A DNA stretch of 64,000 bases from Chrysopilus asiliformis (lineage: Eukaryota > Arthropoda > Insecta > Diptera > Rhagionidae): the NCBI GenBank assembly GCA_964034945.1, contig OZ035962.1, forward strand, positions 14,441,388-14,505,387, read 5' to 3'. The notes under the pieces were generated by a model. That model was not told where the DNA came from and ran no database searches. It was given only the letters and a program-made list of their open reading frames with translations. Numbering within the stretch: the stretch's first letter is position 1; each line of letters begins with the position of its first letter. The position numbers and the translations under genes were made by a program. Below, piece by piece: positions 10,633 through 22,218 of this stretch.

Positions 10633-11112
10633 CTTCTGAGTTTTCTAACTTAATAAAAAGAAAATACAAATAAAAACAAAAAAACTTAAAAGAAAAATCG
10701 TTTTGTTCAACAAAAACGACATTTTTTGTGTTAATATCAAAGATGTTGAATTTTAGGCTATTTTGACGCTATTGCCGGATTCACTCTACTTCTGGAGATA
10801 CCAAAAAGAAAATATTTTCTATACCAAAAAAGTTGCTTAAAAGATTTTCTTTTCCGTATCTCCAGAAATAAAGTGAATCTGGCCAAAACAAGGTCCGATT
10901 TAGAATCAAAATATGATTAATAATATTACTTCAATATTTTTAATTATACTTTATGCAGTTGATGGGTCTGGGGGGTTATACTCGATGAACTTTTGTGGAA
11001 CATTTCACAAAAAAAATAATAAAAAATAAAATAAAGCAAAAATAAATAAATAACGAAAAAGCGAAATCATTTTTTTCGGTTTTTGTTACGTTTTTCGTTG
11101 TTGTAACGGAAT

Positions 11113-12607
11113 TAGATTTTTATTTATTTATTTATTTATATATATACATAGCCAACAGGTATAATTTCCTAACCGGCCGATTCCAAGCAAAGAGAAAACT
11201 AACAAAAATTATAAAATAAATAAAAATAGAGAAAATTATAAAATAAATAAAAATAGATAATAGAAATATTGAAAAATTATGCAAAAAACAGAAAAAAAAA
11301 GAAAATTATAATTTACTTAAAACTTTTCTCCGAAACATGTTACGCGAAATATTAAAATCAAAAACATCTGCACAATTATTAAATAAAGCACACATATTCG
11401 TAATTGGCTCGTTCACCCCATAAACAGTTCTATGGAAAGGCAAATTTATGAAGATGTGGTGCCTAAGCTGACGAGGAGCCACATTAAAATTAATTTTTGA
11501 CAAAAGGACTGGAGAATCAACAACACCAGAGATTACATTAAAAATAAATAACACACTTAACAAATCCCGCCGAGAGCTCAAGGAGTCAAGGTCAATTAAC
11601 TTACGCCTCGATTCATATGGAGGCAATTCAAGAGCGTTGTCCCAGTTCAGCCTACGAAGAGCAAACCTGAGAAAACGCCTCTGGATTGACTCTATACGGC
11701 TTATATGAACCTCAAAGTTAGGACTCCATACAACACACGCATATTCTAAGATCGATCTGACAATTGAAATGAATAAACTTTTCAATGCATAAGGATCAGA
11801 AATCTCTCGGGAAAATCGAATGATGAATCCAAGTAATCCATTTGCTCTAGAGATAATATAGTCAATATGAGGTACAAAGGTTAGTTTGGTGTCAAAAATC
11901 ACCCCAAGATCTTTTATCATAGAGACTCTGTTGAGAATAACATTGTTGATTTTATAATTAAAAATGATTGGATTAATCTTTCGATAAAATGACATGGTTG
12001 AACATTTAGCGACATTTAAACTAATATGATTTTCTACACACCAAGTAGACAATACGTTGAAATCATTTTGCAACATAAAAGAATCTTCCAAACAATCAAT
12101 GACACGATAAAGTTTTGCATCGTCAGCATATAATAATAACCTGGACGATATTAGAACATCACATAAATCATTAATAAATAAAATAAATAACAAAGGTCCG
12201 AGATGGCTTCCTTGAGGAACCCCGGAGCGAACGACAAACGCTCTTGACAAATAATTGTGAATTTTTACTAATTGCAATCGATTAAATAAATAAGACGTTA
12301 GCCACTTAAGAAGACTAGAATGCATGCCAATTAATTGAAGTTTTGTCAAGAGTAAATTATGATTAACTCTGTCAAACGCTTTCGAGAAATCCGTGTAAAT
12401 GACGTCAACCTGATGACCCTCTTCGATACTGTTACTGCAGAAATTTGTAAACTCTAATAAATTCGTGGTAGTTGACCGACCCTTAACAAAACCGTGCTGA
12501 TAAATAGAAATGTGTTGCTTAAACGAAGAAGTCAGAACGCTACAAATCAATTTTTCAAAGAATTTGGCAATCGTAGGCAAGATAGCAATTGGTCTATAGT
12601 TATAACG
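11113..12607 (-). mobile_element. 5'-truncated non-LTR retrotransposon (Jockey/CR1-like)
   Basis: The element lies on the - strand. Its 3' end, at low coordinates, finishes in a TAAA-repeat tail (about 11115-11138) after an AT-rich 3' UTR. Its 5' end breaks off near 12601 inside the conserved start of the reverse transcriptase (NYRPIAIL), where an upstream TAA at 12608-12610 closes the frame. The endonuclease and ORF1 are therefore missing, a typical dead-on-arrival copy. The uninterrupted reading frame suggests recent insertion. Confidence 0.85.
11306..12601 (-). CDS. Reverse transcriptase of a non-LTR retrotransposon (N-terminally truncated)
   Basis: This frame of about 431 codons encodes the polymerase part of a LINE ORF2, which copies element RNA into DNA at the insertion site. 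Visible blocks, in order, are NYRPIAILPTIAKFFEK at the truncated start, YTDFSKAFDRVNH, SGVPQGSHLGPLLFILFIND and the catalytic LLYADDAKLY. A C-terminal extension with SILEYACVVWSPNFE and RIESIQRRFLRFAL follows, as in Jockey and CR1 group elements. No stop interrupts it. The apurinic-type endonuclease that should precede it is absent, and there is no natural start codon at the break. A single copy cannot fix the clade. Confidence 0.9.
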   Translation of the reverse strand, partial: NYRPIAILPTIAKFFEKLICSVLTSSFKQHISIYQHGFVKGRSTTTNLLEFTNFCSNSIEEGHQVDVIYTDFSKAFDRVNHNLLLTKLQLIGMHSSLLKWLTSYLFNRLQLVKIHNYLSRAFVVRSGVPQGSHLGPLLFILFINDLCDVLISSRLLLYADDAKLYRVIDCLEDSFMLQNDFNVLSTWCVENHISLNVAKCSTMSFYRKINPIIFNYKINNVILNRVSMIKDLGVIFDTKLTFVPHIDYIISRANGLLGFIIRFSREISDPYALKSLFISIVRSILEYACVVWSPNFEVHISRIESIQRRFLRFALRRLNWDNALELPPYESRRKLIDLDSLSSRRDLLSVLFIFNVISGVVDSPVLLSKINFNVAPRQLRHHIFINLPFHRTVYGVNEPITNMCALFNNCADVFDFNISRNMFRRKVLSKL

Positions 12608-12610
12608 TTA

Positions 12611-13211
12611 TAACGCAATTTTGAGGAAAAAACTGGATAATCGTTATTTCGTTTCGTTACGTTACGATAACGTTGCTCATCCCTGATTTTAGCTGTTAAT
12701 CCAACATTCTTCTATTTATAATTTGCAATAAAAAAGTAAAAACGATCCAAAGGGGCTGTACTAAAATTGGTCAGAGGCAATATCTGTATAGAGATTTTGT
12801 CAAAAACGATATTAGTCGAATTGAGCAATTTTCTTTCTCCAGAAGACGCTGTGATAGAAATCCGCAATTCCTTCGATGCTGTGCAAAAAAAATTTATTAT
12901 TCCATATTAACGGTAATGGCAAAATGTTTACAATTTTTCATTTTGTCGGATTTCCTTGTGATGAAAGATGTAAATCTAATCATCCGGTTGTGGTTGTCTC
13001 GTCTTTAGTTCTGAATCAAAATCGTTGGAATGTAAATGTTTTTATTTAATGATGATGTCACGAATTTCTCGTATTGAACTAATCAAAAAATTTGGGATAA
13101 TTTGTGAATTTTAACATTGTTGCTCACCTTTAAATTTCAAAGCCATATTTTGAGTTTTACTCTTGGATAATTGACTATTTAAGATTTTTAATTACCAACA
13201 TTTTTTTTATT
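12611..13211. other. Intergenic, possible end of another element
   Basis: Next to the retrotransposon break there is TTATTTCGTTTCGTTACG and GATAACGTTGCTCATCCCTG. This looks like the end of an element into which the retrotransposon may have inserted, since GTTACGTTTTTCGTTG lies on its other side at about 11086. The rest is featureless AT-rich DNA. Confidence 0.3.
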
Positions 13212-13702
13212 GAGGGTGTTCACAATCCTCTTCGGTATTCGGTATTCGGTATTTTCGGTAATATTAAAAGACTGAAAATATTCTGCTGTGAACATCCCAC
13301 AGCACAGATTTGAGAACAGCGCTTTTATTTGATACGTGACGAAATCATGAACTGCGAATTTGATTGTAAAATATATCACATACCTTTAAATCCATGTTTG
13401 ATGTATTCCTTTGAATTTCTATTGTGGCAACGGCTATCAAAATTGAAAAAAATTGCAGTCCGATGAGATAACCAGCGAAAAAATTTGACAACTAAAAACA
13501 TTACTAGCGCCACCCGCGGTTGATTCTTGATACCGAATACCGAGGCTGAAAAACACGACTCGAGGCATGTATACAATTACCGAATCCGGTAATTCATTTT
13601 TACATGAACCAAGTTACCGTCTCGGTAAAAATCTGTTAAATTTGACTGAATTACCGAGCGGTAAATTTACCCGCATTTTAAAAGAGGACTGTGAATTCCC
13701 TC
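13212..13702. mobile_element. MITE with GAGGG ends and CGGTATT repeats
   Basis: The left end GAGGGTGTTCACAATCCTCT and the complement of the right end, GAGGGAATTCACAGTCCTCT, match at 18 of 21 positions. Inside, CGGTATT and its complement are repeated near both ends (13233-13260 and 13530-13545), with ACCG/CGGTAA words near 13565-13670. No transposase is seen and the target duplication is uncertain. Confidence 0.6.
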
Positions 13703-15381
13703 ATTATAATCATTTTTTTTAAATTGTATAAAACAAAACAAATACAGTAAAATCTGTAAAAGCTGGTCCCTCGGTAAGCCGGAAACCTACACATTTCTGG
13801 TTACTTGAGAGTCCGGCTTATATAGAATCTCCATTTTAAATTTACTGTGGAGCACCTTCCAAAAACATTTTAAATGTCTAATTTCCTTTGATTAACAAAG
13901 TAAATCCACCTACGATTCGTTTGAAATCGTACGAATTGAATTTTATTAGTGATTTTAAAATTTACGCAGTATATATATTTTAGTAGTGCTGCGAGCAAAA
14001 ATATTGAATCATTAAATCAAAATTAGAAAAGTCATAATCAAATCGAATTGAACCGCTAAAATATCTTCCTCAAGGTAAATTCTATAATTCGATTAGTCTT
14101 CTGTTTCGTGTTGTTTGCAGAATCGAATTTAATAAACATTTGATGCTTAATAAAATCTTTTGAAATATCTAAAAAATTTAAAAACTTTCCAAAATTATGA
14201 TTTTTGTCAAAAATCGGGATCAAAATGAAAAAAACATCTTTTTTTTCTTGCTTTTTGAATGAAACTGAAAAAAAAGTTTATTGAATGTCTGAAATTTTGG
14301 ATAGATTTAAATTTTCCTGAGGAGATACGCCACAGATTCTCGTGGTTCTGTTTCATTTCAATCGTCGACTTCTTCAGGATGGAACCGAAAATAACTTCTT
14401 AATTGATTTATAAAGACGCTGGCCCCGTATTCATCGGAAAGTTCTGTCTACATATACGCTACAATATGTGTGTTCCAGAATTAGTAGACTTTGGCTCTGG
14501 TATTCAGTTCCGCTGTGAGATTTGAGATTTTTCAACTCAGCCATTGGTCCATTTTAATGCAGTGTAGATGCCAAGAGGCGGCGCGCACATTCGAGGGAGG
14601 AACGAACACCTTGGCGAAAGATGGCAGACTCACAGGTAGAACTTTGAGAAATTATGGTCAGGTGATTTGGCTTTGATTTTGGGACATAGTAAACAATTTT
14701 CAAGCATCCTTACATGTGGAAAATTTGTTTGAATTTCCCAGGTACCTAAAATACGTATTTTCGTAAAAAGTCCACGGGAGAATACTTGAAAAATAATGAA
14801 AACTCACGGGAAATCCAATTAATTTCATAATAAATGGATTTTATAATTGTATATAGATATCAGAACGGATAAAAATTATTCTTATAAAAAAATTAGGACA
14901 AATTCCCTATTTTCAAGAAAGCGCTACAAAAAACCCACCGCGTCATAATTACAATTATTTGCAGGAATCTATCATATTGTGTATTGGATTGCTCGCGGTA
15001 AACAATTGAAACAATGCGGAATTGGAAGAATTTGACAGGTAATAAATATTAAATCTTGATCCCGAGAATCTAATGTGTGGATATCATAATGATTATGAGT
15101 AACAATATATTAGATCTCTGTTACTGGCTTGACCGCAAATGATGCGGATAGGGGAGAAGAGTTCAAATTTTTTTTCTTACTAATAGAAAATTGCGCTGCG
15201 AGTATTTTGAAGAATATTAAAAAGAAATTTCCTTATTTCTCTAAAAAATTGGTTTATTAAAATCAATTATGCGAAACAAGAACTAAAAGATGTATAAAAT
15301 GGAAATTTGGTATGGAACAGGCTTTTATTACAAGATAAACCTTTTCCGAAAATGAGAAAAATTGAAGCACCCCTTCTCCCT
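13703..15381. other. Intergenic, mostly unremarkable
   Basis: A fragment at 13747-13830 (CAGTAAAATCTGTAAAAGCT, with GGTCCCTCGGTAAGCCGGAA) may be one end of a pogo/Tigger-like element; no partner end was found. A less AT-rich stretch at 14480-14640 ends in ATGGCAGACTCACAG followed by GTAGAA. It is noted as a weak candidate start exon only. Nothing else is recognisable. Confidence 0.4.
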
Positions 15382-15436
15382 CAAATAGAAAACAAATAGA
15401 AAACAAATAGAAAACAAATAGAAAACAAATAGAAAA
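15382..15436 (+). repeat. 11-bp tandem repeat, five units
   Basis: CAAATAGAAAA is repeated five times without visible error. It lies in AT-rich intergenic DNA. Confidence 0.9.
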
Positions 15437-15829
15437 CTTTTTCGCGATTTTCTCGAAAACGGTTTGATTGTTCCAAAATTCCACAGGGTTCTATGGGACT
15501 ATTACAGCTTTGGAATGCAAAAAACCGCGTCAAAAAGGTTTACTGGCAGAAGTCGGTCTTACAAATCATTACAGACACACCGACGTGATGGGTATATGTC
15601 CCGGGAATGTTATGATTTAGGTTTTTGAAATGATTTTAATACCTTTCTTATATTTTAATACCTTTCTGAAGAAGGTAGAAATGAGAATTTTTCAATAATA
15701 AAAATTCAAATGTCAACCGATCAAACAAACCACCAAAAAAGTTCTGATTTTTCAAAATAGTTTATTTTTGATCTGGTTTATTAAATTTTAACTTTTTTGT
15801 ATAATAAAATATTGTATTCATAAAAAAAT

Positions 15830-16125
15830 CAACCTTTTAATTTTGGCTACAAAACATTTCCAAGTATCCCTCAGTCTATCAGTCTATCAGTCTATCAGTC
15901 TATCAGTCTATCAGTCTATCAGTCTGTCAATCTGTTAATCTGTCAATCTGTCAATCTGTCAATCTGTCAATCTGTCAGTCTGTGTACAAGATTTCTCAAA
16001 AAGTTATGGAGCTTGTGCAATGAAATTTTACAGGACGTTTGGTCCTGGAATGGGACGATCTCATCAACTTTTGGTGGAAATGCGTTAACCGGAAGTAACC
16101 AAAATGGTGGCCTTTTGAAAATCGT
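15830..16125 (+). repeat. Interspersed repeat, family 4, with expanded array
   Basis: TGTACAAGATTTCTCAAAAA, TTTGGTCCTGGAATGGGACG and GGAAGTAACCAAAAT appear in the same order as at 3085-3345. In this copy the tract before them has expanded into 8-bp units (see 15871-15982). The two copies together define the repeat. No coding potential. Confidence 0.65.
15871..15982 (+). repeat. 8-bp tandem array switching unit type
   Basis: The first half is built of CAGTCTAT units and the second half of CAATCTGT units, after which the sequence returns to the single-copy family 4 order. The block-wise change is what local slippage from a mixed array would give. Confidence 0.9.
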
Positions 16126-16447
16126 AATTTCGTTTTTTGCTATTTACTCTGAAATTAGGCGTTGTTCAGTAGTCTTATGTCTTTACATTTTTTTCTATTG
16201 CCGTAAATCGATATATTTTGTCGTTATCGAAATATTTCAGCTGTTGTAAAAAAAATCATATTTGTATACATATAAGCTAATATTTTACTTGTCGAGTTAT
16301 AGTATTAATTGCCGCAGGACAAAAGATTTTGTATAAAAAAGTTATATGCTGTTCATATCAGGTATTTTTGACAAAAAGGTCAATGGTTTAATGGTTTTTG
16401 ATTCGGTTAAAAAAACCACTTTGCTCTTATAAAAATTGACACACCTA

Positions 16448-16791
16448 CACGGCAAAAAATCCTGGAGTATTTTTCAATCCAAAAATTATATTGACGAAAT
16501 CTTAATACTTATTTTGGATTGGAATTTAATACATGCAAATTTTTGAAAATATTTTAGCCTTTTTTGCAGTCATATTTGAACAGTTTTTTATTATGTAATC
16601 GAACTTAAGTACTTTTAACATTAATGTCTACAATTTAATAAAAATTTTAGACTTTAATACTGAATTAAACCAAAAATAAATTTATAAAAATTTCTAATCC
16701 ATATTATTGGATTAGAATTTTCCATTGGATTACATATAGGTCCAGCGTAATCCAGTTTTGATTGGAATTTACTCCAAGATTTTTTACCGTG
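16448..16791. mobile_element. TA-flanked MITE, CACGG ends
   Basis: The left end CACGGCAAAAAATCCTGGAG matches the complement of the right end, CACGGTAAAAAATCTTGGAG. TA is repeated directly at 16446-16447 and 16792-16793. The interior carries several ATCCAA/TTGGAT words near both ends. A TA duplication suggests the Tc1/mariner group. No coding capacity. Elements with related CACGG-AGAAA ends lie near 34661 and 42424. Confidence 0.75.
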
Positions 16792-16793
16792 TA

Positions 16794-18723
16794 CTAAAAA
16801 AATTTCATTGTCAATTTTCCTAACATTCTTTCTTAGTGTTGAACTTGTAATTGTTGTTTAGATATGAAAACCATGATCTACCCCAAAAAATCTTAATTGA
16901 TAACTTAATTTGTTTACGGAAAATCATTTAAATATTTACAAAGAAAATGAAAACTTTTTTTGGATAGCATAGACTATTCCATGCAATATGTCTGAATTTT
17001 TTTTTCACAATCTACTAAACAACAATATTATTGAGCTAGTTTAGTTTCAATATAATCAACATTATTCCATCATGTGCTAAACACCACGAAAACGGATCAA
17101 AATTCTTTTATTATGCTGTAGGTACGCGTTTACTAACAGCGTTTACTTTACAAATTCGGTTCTTTTATATAAATATTTATGGGAAAAAAAGTTCCCGATT
17201 TGATGAAAATTTGGACAGTTTTTTTTGTATAATTAACAAGTGAAAGAATAAGTCCTTATCCTCTATTGCTTAATACTGCTCGAATTCGCTCACATGTCTT
17301 ACTACAAAAAAAAAAATGATCTGAATGTGTTTCGTGTAAGCAAATGTGTCTGTTTATCACTTGAAAAATAGTAAAATATACAAAATCAGGTGGCACTTAA
17401 AAGTTGAAAATTTTTAACAGCGTTTATTTGTATGCAGTTGATTTTTGAGTTAAAATGTTATTCTCTAGCCTTAAGTGTAATAACGGACCACAACCACAGA
17501 CTCATAGTGGCTGAACTTTTAAACATTGAAGAATCCTATTCCAAGTTTAATTACATTAATAAACAATTTAGTCGATGGATTTAAACAAAGTTCATTGAGT
17601 TTTGTTTGAAAAAAAAAATATTTCTTACTACTTACTACTCGGGTTGCGGCTGATGTTACTATCAAATTTTTGGCCATCCGAATAGCAGCAATTGATGGTG
17701 ATTACAGAACTCTGTCGGCGAAAATGTTCTTTGGATGCTATTTGAAATGATGACGTCATCAGAGTTAATGTTGTTTAAAATGCCCACCAAAAGAAAATAT
17801 TTATGCATTGGTAATGTAAATTGTTTAAAACTATTGTTTAATGTTTCATTTAGACTTGATATTTATTTGTAAACATAACCCGTTTATGCTTCCATTAAGT
17901 TATGGTTGGATTTTCAATGAATGAACCTTACTTACGATTATGCGAAGAATATGTGAATGAACACAAGGGGGCATGTTTCTATCGTTTAGGTAAAAAAAAT
18001 GTTTATGCATAGATATATTGACCCGGTTTCCATGACCTAGACATATGCCGGCCGTCGCAAGGATAAATTTTCCGGCTTTTCGGTGTCCAAGACGGGATGA
18101 AAGGGTGATGACATTTGTAATTATTTAAAAAATGCATATTTTTTTTGAAATTATGGGGAATAATTAAGTATTTGAAGGAGTATAAGATACCGCAACCGGA
18201 AAAGAGGGGAAGCGGGGTTCCAAAAATCGGTCCTTCAAAAAAATGTTTATATTTTTGGTCGCTGAAAGAAAAATTTTCACCGAATTTTTTATCGAAATCT
18301 AAAAGTTCGTAATTAAACCACTGTTGGTGTGAATTGCTTTAGATTTTTTATCGAAGTTCTCAACAACATTTTCGGACTAGATATTTAAAGGAATTTTTTT
18401 TAAATCCTTTAGTACTGTTTCATATTTGTTTCAAAATCTATACAATTTAACACGTTTCATGATAAACAAAGTTTTAATCAAATTTTTATCGTGGAATTTT
18501 AAATGGAACCCTTATTTTTTCAGAGTTATTTTGGATAGCGTTTTATTTAAACGATTATATTTTTTGTAGTCTTTAAGAAAATCTTTAAGATCGCTAAATC
18601 CGAAGAACCGGGATTCGATACTTTTTTCGCCTTAATTCATGGCGTAACTATTAGGACGTTAAAAATCCCATTTGGCTGCTTGAGCGTTTTTAGGCAAAAT
18701 TTGTAGTTACGCCACTGACCTTA
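16794..18723. other. Intergenic unique sequence, nothing recognised
   Basis: There is no recognisable gene or element. The stretch 17630-18100 is less AT-rich in places (for example near 18040-18110) and may hold conserved non-coding DNA, but I see no specific motif arrangement. Confidence 0.4.
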
Positions 18724-19097
18724 AGGTACCGTTCCACATGAGAGTAAATACGCGAGTAACTCTCAAAAACTCTTGAGAGTTACTCGCCAGAGGTTGTCCA
18801 TTTGAGAGTTAATTTCGGTGATTTTTCTATCGCTACTAGCAAAATCGAGCTTCTAGCTTCTAGCGTTCTCGAGAGCCACTAAGGAAATTCAAACGCTGTT
18901 CGTATTTGGCGAGCTACTCTCCGAGAGTTCAGCGGAGGCCTGCCGACTAGAGAGTAGAATCACTTTTGACAGCTTGCAGAAACTAGCTCGCGAGTTTTTG
19001 CGAGTTTCTGCGAGCGACTCTCAGAGACGTGTCCATTTGTGAGTAGCTGCTGTCGAGAGGTTCTCGCGGGCATTTACTCTCATGTGAAGCCTCACCT
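18724..19097. mobile_element. MITE with TTA target duplication
   Basis: The ends AGGTACCGTTCCACATGAGA and, on the complement, AGGTGAGGCTTCACATGAGA match well and continue with GTAAAT. TTA is repeated directly at 18721-18723 and 19098-19100, as for PIF/Harbinger-type MITEs. The interior is rich in GAGAGTTACTC and CTCGCGAG words and fairly GC-rich. A stray fragment of the end (CCACATGAGAGTAAA) also occurs at 25868. Confidence 0.65.
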
Positions 19098-19689
19098 TTA
19101 GAAGCATTATGTTTGATAAGAAAATAATTTTCTTTTATAATTTTATGGCGATTTTATGGTTACATTTTTAAAAAATTGGGCCTAATTTGAGGCCTACGCA
19201 CGTGGGGTTCTCTTGTAAGCCCCCTTCCTACAAACAAACCAAACCAACCATGGTTACAGCAGTTTCCCCTTGAAAACAGTTTTTTATAGCGATTTCACAC
19301 ACGGACACATTTAAATGTTATTATAGCTTAGTTTTAAGGTAATGAATCAGAGATTATATTGTCGGTGGAAAATTATACGGTCCTACAGGTTTATTGCTAT
19401 GCCAATTTGAATCTTATATTCATAGCTTAAGATTGCTATAAAATGGCATGATTGCTATAAAATTGTAAAACTGGAAGGGATTAGCTTTTATATTTGTATT
19501 CCTTTTATTCCTATTTAGATCTACAAAAGTTGATCTTGCTCTAAATTTCTGCATTTTTTGCAGTTACAGAAGTCATGGCGAGCCTCCTTTAAGAAATAAT
19601 TGGAATCTTTGGTTAACCAATGGTCCTTGATGCTAGTAAACTCCCCTGAAAATTTTATCCAAATCGGTTCAGCAGTTTTCAAGTTATAG

Positions 19690-19840
19690 GCGAACAGACA
19701 GAAAAACAGAAAGTAATCTATTATATACTTGTAATAGGTTTGTGTGTCTGTCTGTCTGCCTGTTCGCTTAAAACTCGAGAACCACTGAACCGATTTGGAT
19801 TAAATTTTAAGGGAAGCTTATCGGCATCAAGGAGCGATGG
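19690..19840. repeat. Inverted pair of GTCY repeat ends
   Basis: CGAACAGACAGAAAAACAGA and, about 50 bases later, GTGTGTCTGTCTGTCTGCCT are set head to head around a TA-rich centre (TATTATATACTT). Each is followed outward by a form of GAACCGATTTGGAT. The same end (AACCGATTTGGATGAAACTT) appears at 60732. This is a GTCY/TA-type microsatellite element, possibly two copies in inverted order. Confidence 0.55.
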
Positions 19841-20459
19841 TTCAATCATAGGTTCCTCTTCTTTCTTACCAATTTCTCCGATTTCTGTATATTTCTTTCT
19901 GTTTCCGTGGTTCTGGAATTTTAAGCGTATTATTTACAATTTTATAATAGGTGGTTCTCGATTTTAAGCATATTATATAATATTATATAAGCCTATTATA
20001 TAATAGATATAAGTTTTGTTTTGGAGAAAACAAAAGGTTTTTTTTTTGCCAAGACAACTAGATTTCTTAAGTTGGTCCTCCGAGAAAAAATTTCTTTGTG
20101 TAATGTTTCAAAAATATTTTTAAATCAAAATTATTTTATTATGTTATCATAAAAACTGTGAAAAATGATTCTGAATTTGCTTTATTAATTATTCGCTGGT
20201 AAGAATTAAATCGAGCAAGGATTAAATTTTTAATGGACATAAGAGAGTTTGTTAAACCCATAAAATATGATTTTTTTTTAGTTTTAAAAGAATTTGATAT
20301 TAATAGCCATTTTTACTTTAAATGAAGTATGGAGAAATTCACACTGTGAAGAGCCATTCGTAACGAAAACATTAACACTTTTAAAGTTACAATAAAAGTA
20401 ACAAAAATCGAATCCAAAAACAACAAAATGCTTTCCAAACGCAATACTGGGAATTTGTC

Positions 20460-21364
20460 TGGATGTGAATTTAGATCTGATGCTCGCTTCAAAGATCACT
20501 CATCCACCAATCAAGTGCTTGGAATTGTAAACAAACTCCGCCTCCCCGAGTTTCCCATTAGATTTCCGATTCCCACAGTTCCCTCGGGAGCCATGTAGTT
20601 GCTATATGTATAATGAATATATCGATATATGCATTTTTTGAATTTAAATCCACCAAATGATCTTCAAGACGTTCGTTTCACCCCAAAAGCAAAACGTGGG
20701 GGACATTTGAATCGCCACATTTACTGATTCGGCCATAATTTCTCAAATTGATGTCGCAAGTCGTTATTCAAGAAGTAAAAAAGCTCGATTTTCACAAGAT
20801 CAAGATCTAGGCAGTAAAGATGTGCTTTTATTTCAGACGATCACCAAAGACGATCATTTTTTATTGATATTAAAAATGGCGGGGCTACGAATAATCGAAT
20901 AACCGCTGTTTTCTCGCTGATGACGCATAATGCTAAAGAAAATGGTGAGTGAGTGATCCCAGTTGCCGAAGATCAATTCGATCGGGTTCTTCTGATTTTT
21001 GTATACTAAACGTACACTTTTTGAATTCGTTTGTGATCTGTATACTACCTAGTGATCTTCGCTGGTGTTTGCCGTGCTACTCCCACAGTTTTAAAATTTT
21101 CATGTAAATCATACGTCACAGTAGTGTACGATCGCCGAGAGTCTACAGGAATTCGTATGTTGCGTGAAATTGGTGTTCTTGAAACACTTGAAAAGTATCT
21201 GGACATGGAACGGATTGACTCAGTATGTAAATAGGATCGGTTCGAGTAGGACTTGGTGATCCGAGTCCGAAATTTTCCAGTGTCGACTTTTCGCTTGTTC
21301 TGAAACGTTGAAGTGTTCTAGTTCGTGGAGTTTTTTTAGTGGATAATTTTAAAAAAAAGGTTTG
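20460..21364 (+). promoter_or_regulatory. bin: Proximal regulatory region and 5' UTR of bin
   Basis: This 0.9 kb contains no element and is less AT-rich than its surroundings. At 20511-20517 lies TCAAGTG, an NK-2 class (Tinman/Bagpipe-type) site, and at 20527-20534 GTAAACAA, a forkhead-type site. In Drosophila, bin acts downstream of tinman and bagpipe, so the pairing fits activation plus autoregulation; that is inference. A second CACTTGA is at 21185-21191. TCAGT at 21220-21224 resembles an initiator, with GGACTT exactly at +28 as a near-match to a DPE. No TATA box is placed convincingly. Confidence 0.35.
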
Positions 21365-22218
21365 ATGAAAATGATTAAAAGTGAAGATCAAGTGGATTCT
21401 AGTAGCTCGGCGTATATTTATCGCAGTTTATCGTCGAATATACTCGCGAGTGGCGGATTACAACCCTTCATTTGCGAACCGAATATGTTGGATTCCGCAG
21501 GAATCCCGCCGGACGATAAATCCCATCTTAGCTATGTTAACCGGCAGTTGTACTTGAATTCCCCGCCGTATCCTTCGCCCATTCAAATGTCGCCCATTAC
21601 CTCAGTTCCTTCGTCGGTGCTCACAACTTCGCACATCTCCAAGTCTAACATGGCTCATTTGTCCAGTTTTTCGTCGAAACACATCATGAGCCCCTCGCCT
21701 CACTTGCCGCATATCTCAAATCACACTTCCACCATTAAATATTGCACCAGCAGCATGGAATCGGACCATCATGAACAAATGATGGACGACTGTGTGGGAT
21801 GCACCAGCAGTAATGGAAGCAATAACAATAATAATAATACCGATACGAGCAACAATAACAACAGCAACAATAATAATAACAGTAATATGTCACCGACATC
21901 ATCAACGACAGCGCCAACAACCATCACAAGGATTCACAGCAACAGTGCGACTGGAAACGGAACTCACGTCAATGGCGGCAGTTCAGGATCAGGACAACAC
22001 CTTGAGCTTTCATATGCGAATCGAACACCTCCAGCGAAGTCATGTTCTAGTCAATCGGACCAGCAAATTACGCCGCCGGATACAACGAAGAAGTCATCGG
22101 GCACTCGGAGACCAGAGAAGCCTCCTTTAAGCTACATTAATATGATAGCGATGGCCATCAAGGAATCGCCACACAGGAAGTTGACTCTCAGTGAGATTTA
22201 CAGCTACCTGCAGAAGAA
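21365..22218 (+). CDS. bin: bin coding exon 1
   Basis: It encodes residues 1-284 plus two bases of codon 285. It begins [19 protein letters not shown] and contains [18 protein letters not shown], an Asn-rich low-complexity tract and the first third of the forkhead domain, ending IYSYLQKK. The donor is AA|GTAAGT at 22219. Reading on without splicing meets TAA at 22220-22222, so splicing is needed to complete the domain. The start is placed at 21365 because a TTG, not an ATG, lies at 21362; 21371 is the alternative. Confidence 0.92.

Noticed and set aside
21735..22130. Additional reading frames opposite or offset to bin exon 1
   Set aside because: They are Tyr/Cys-rich or Thr/Ile/Arg-rich shadows of the asparagine-repeat codons and have no protein likeness.
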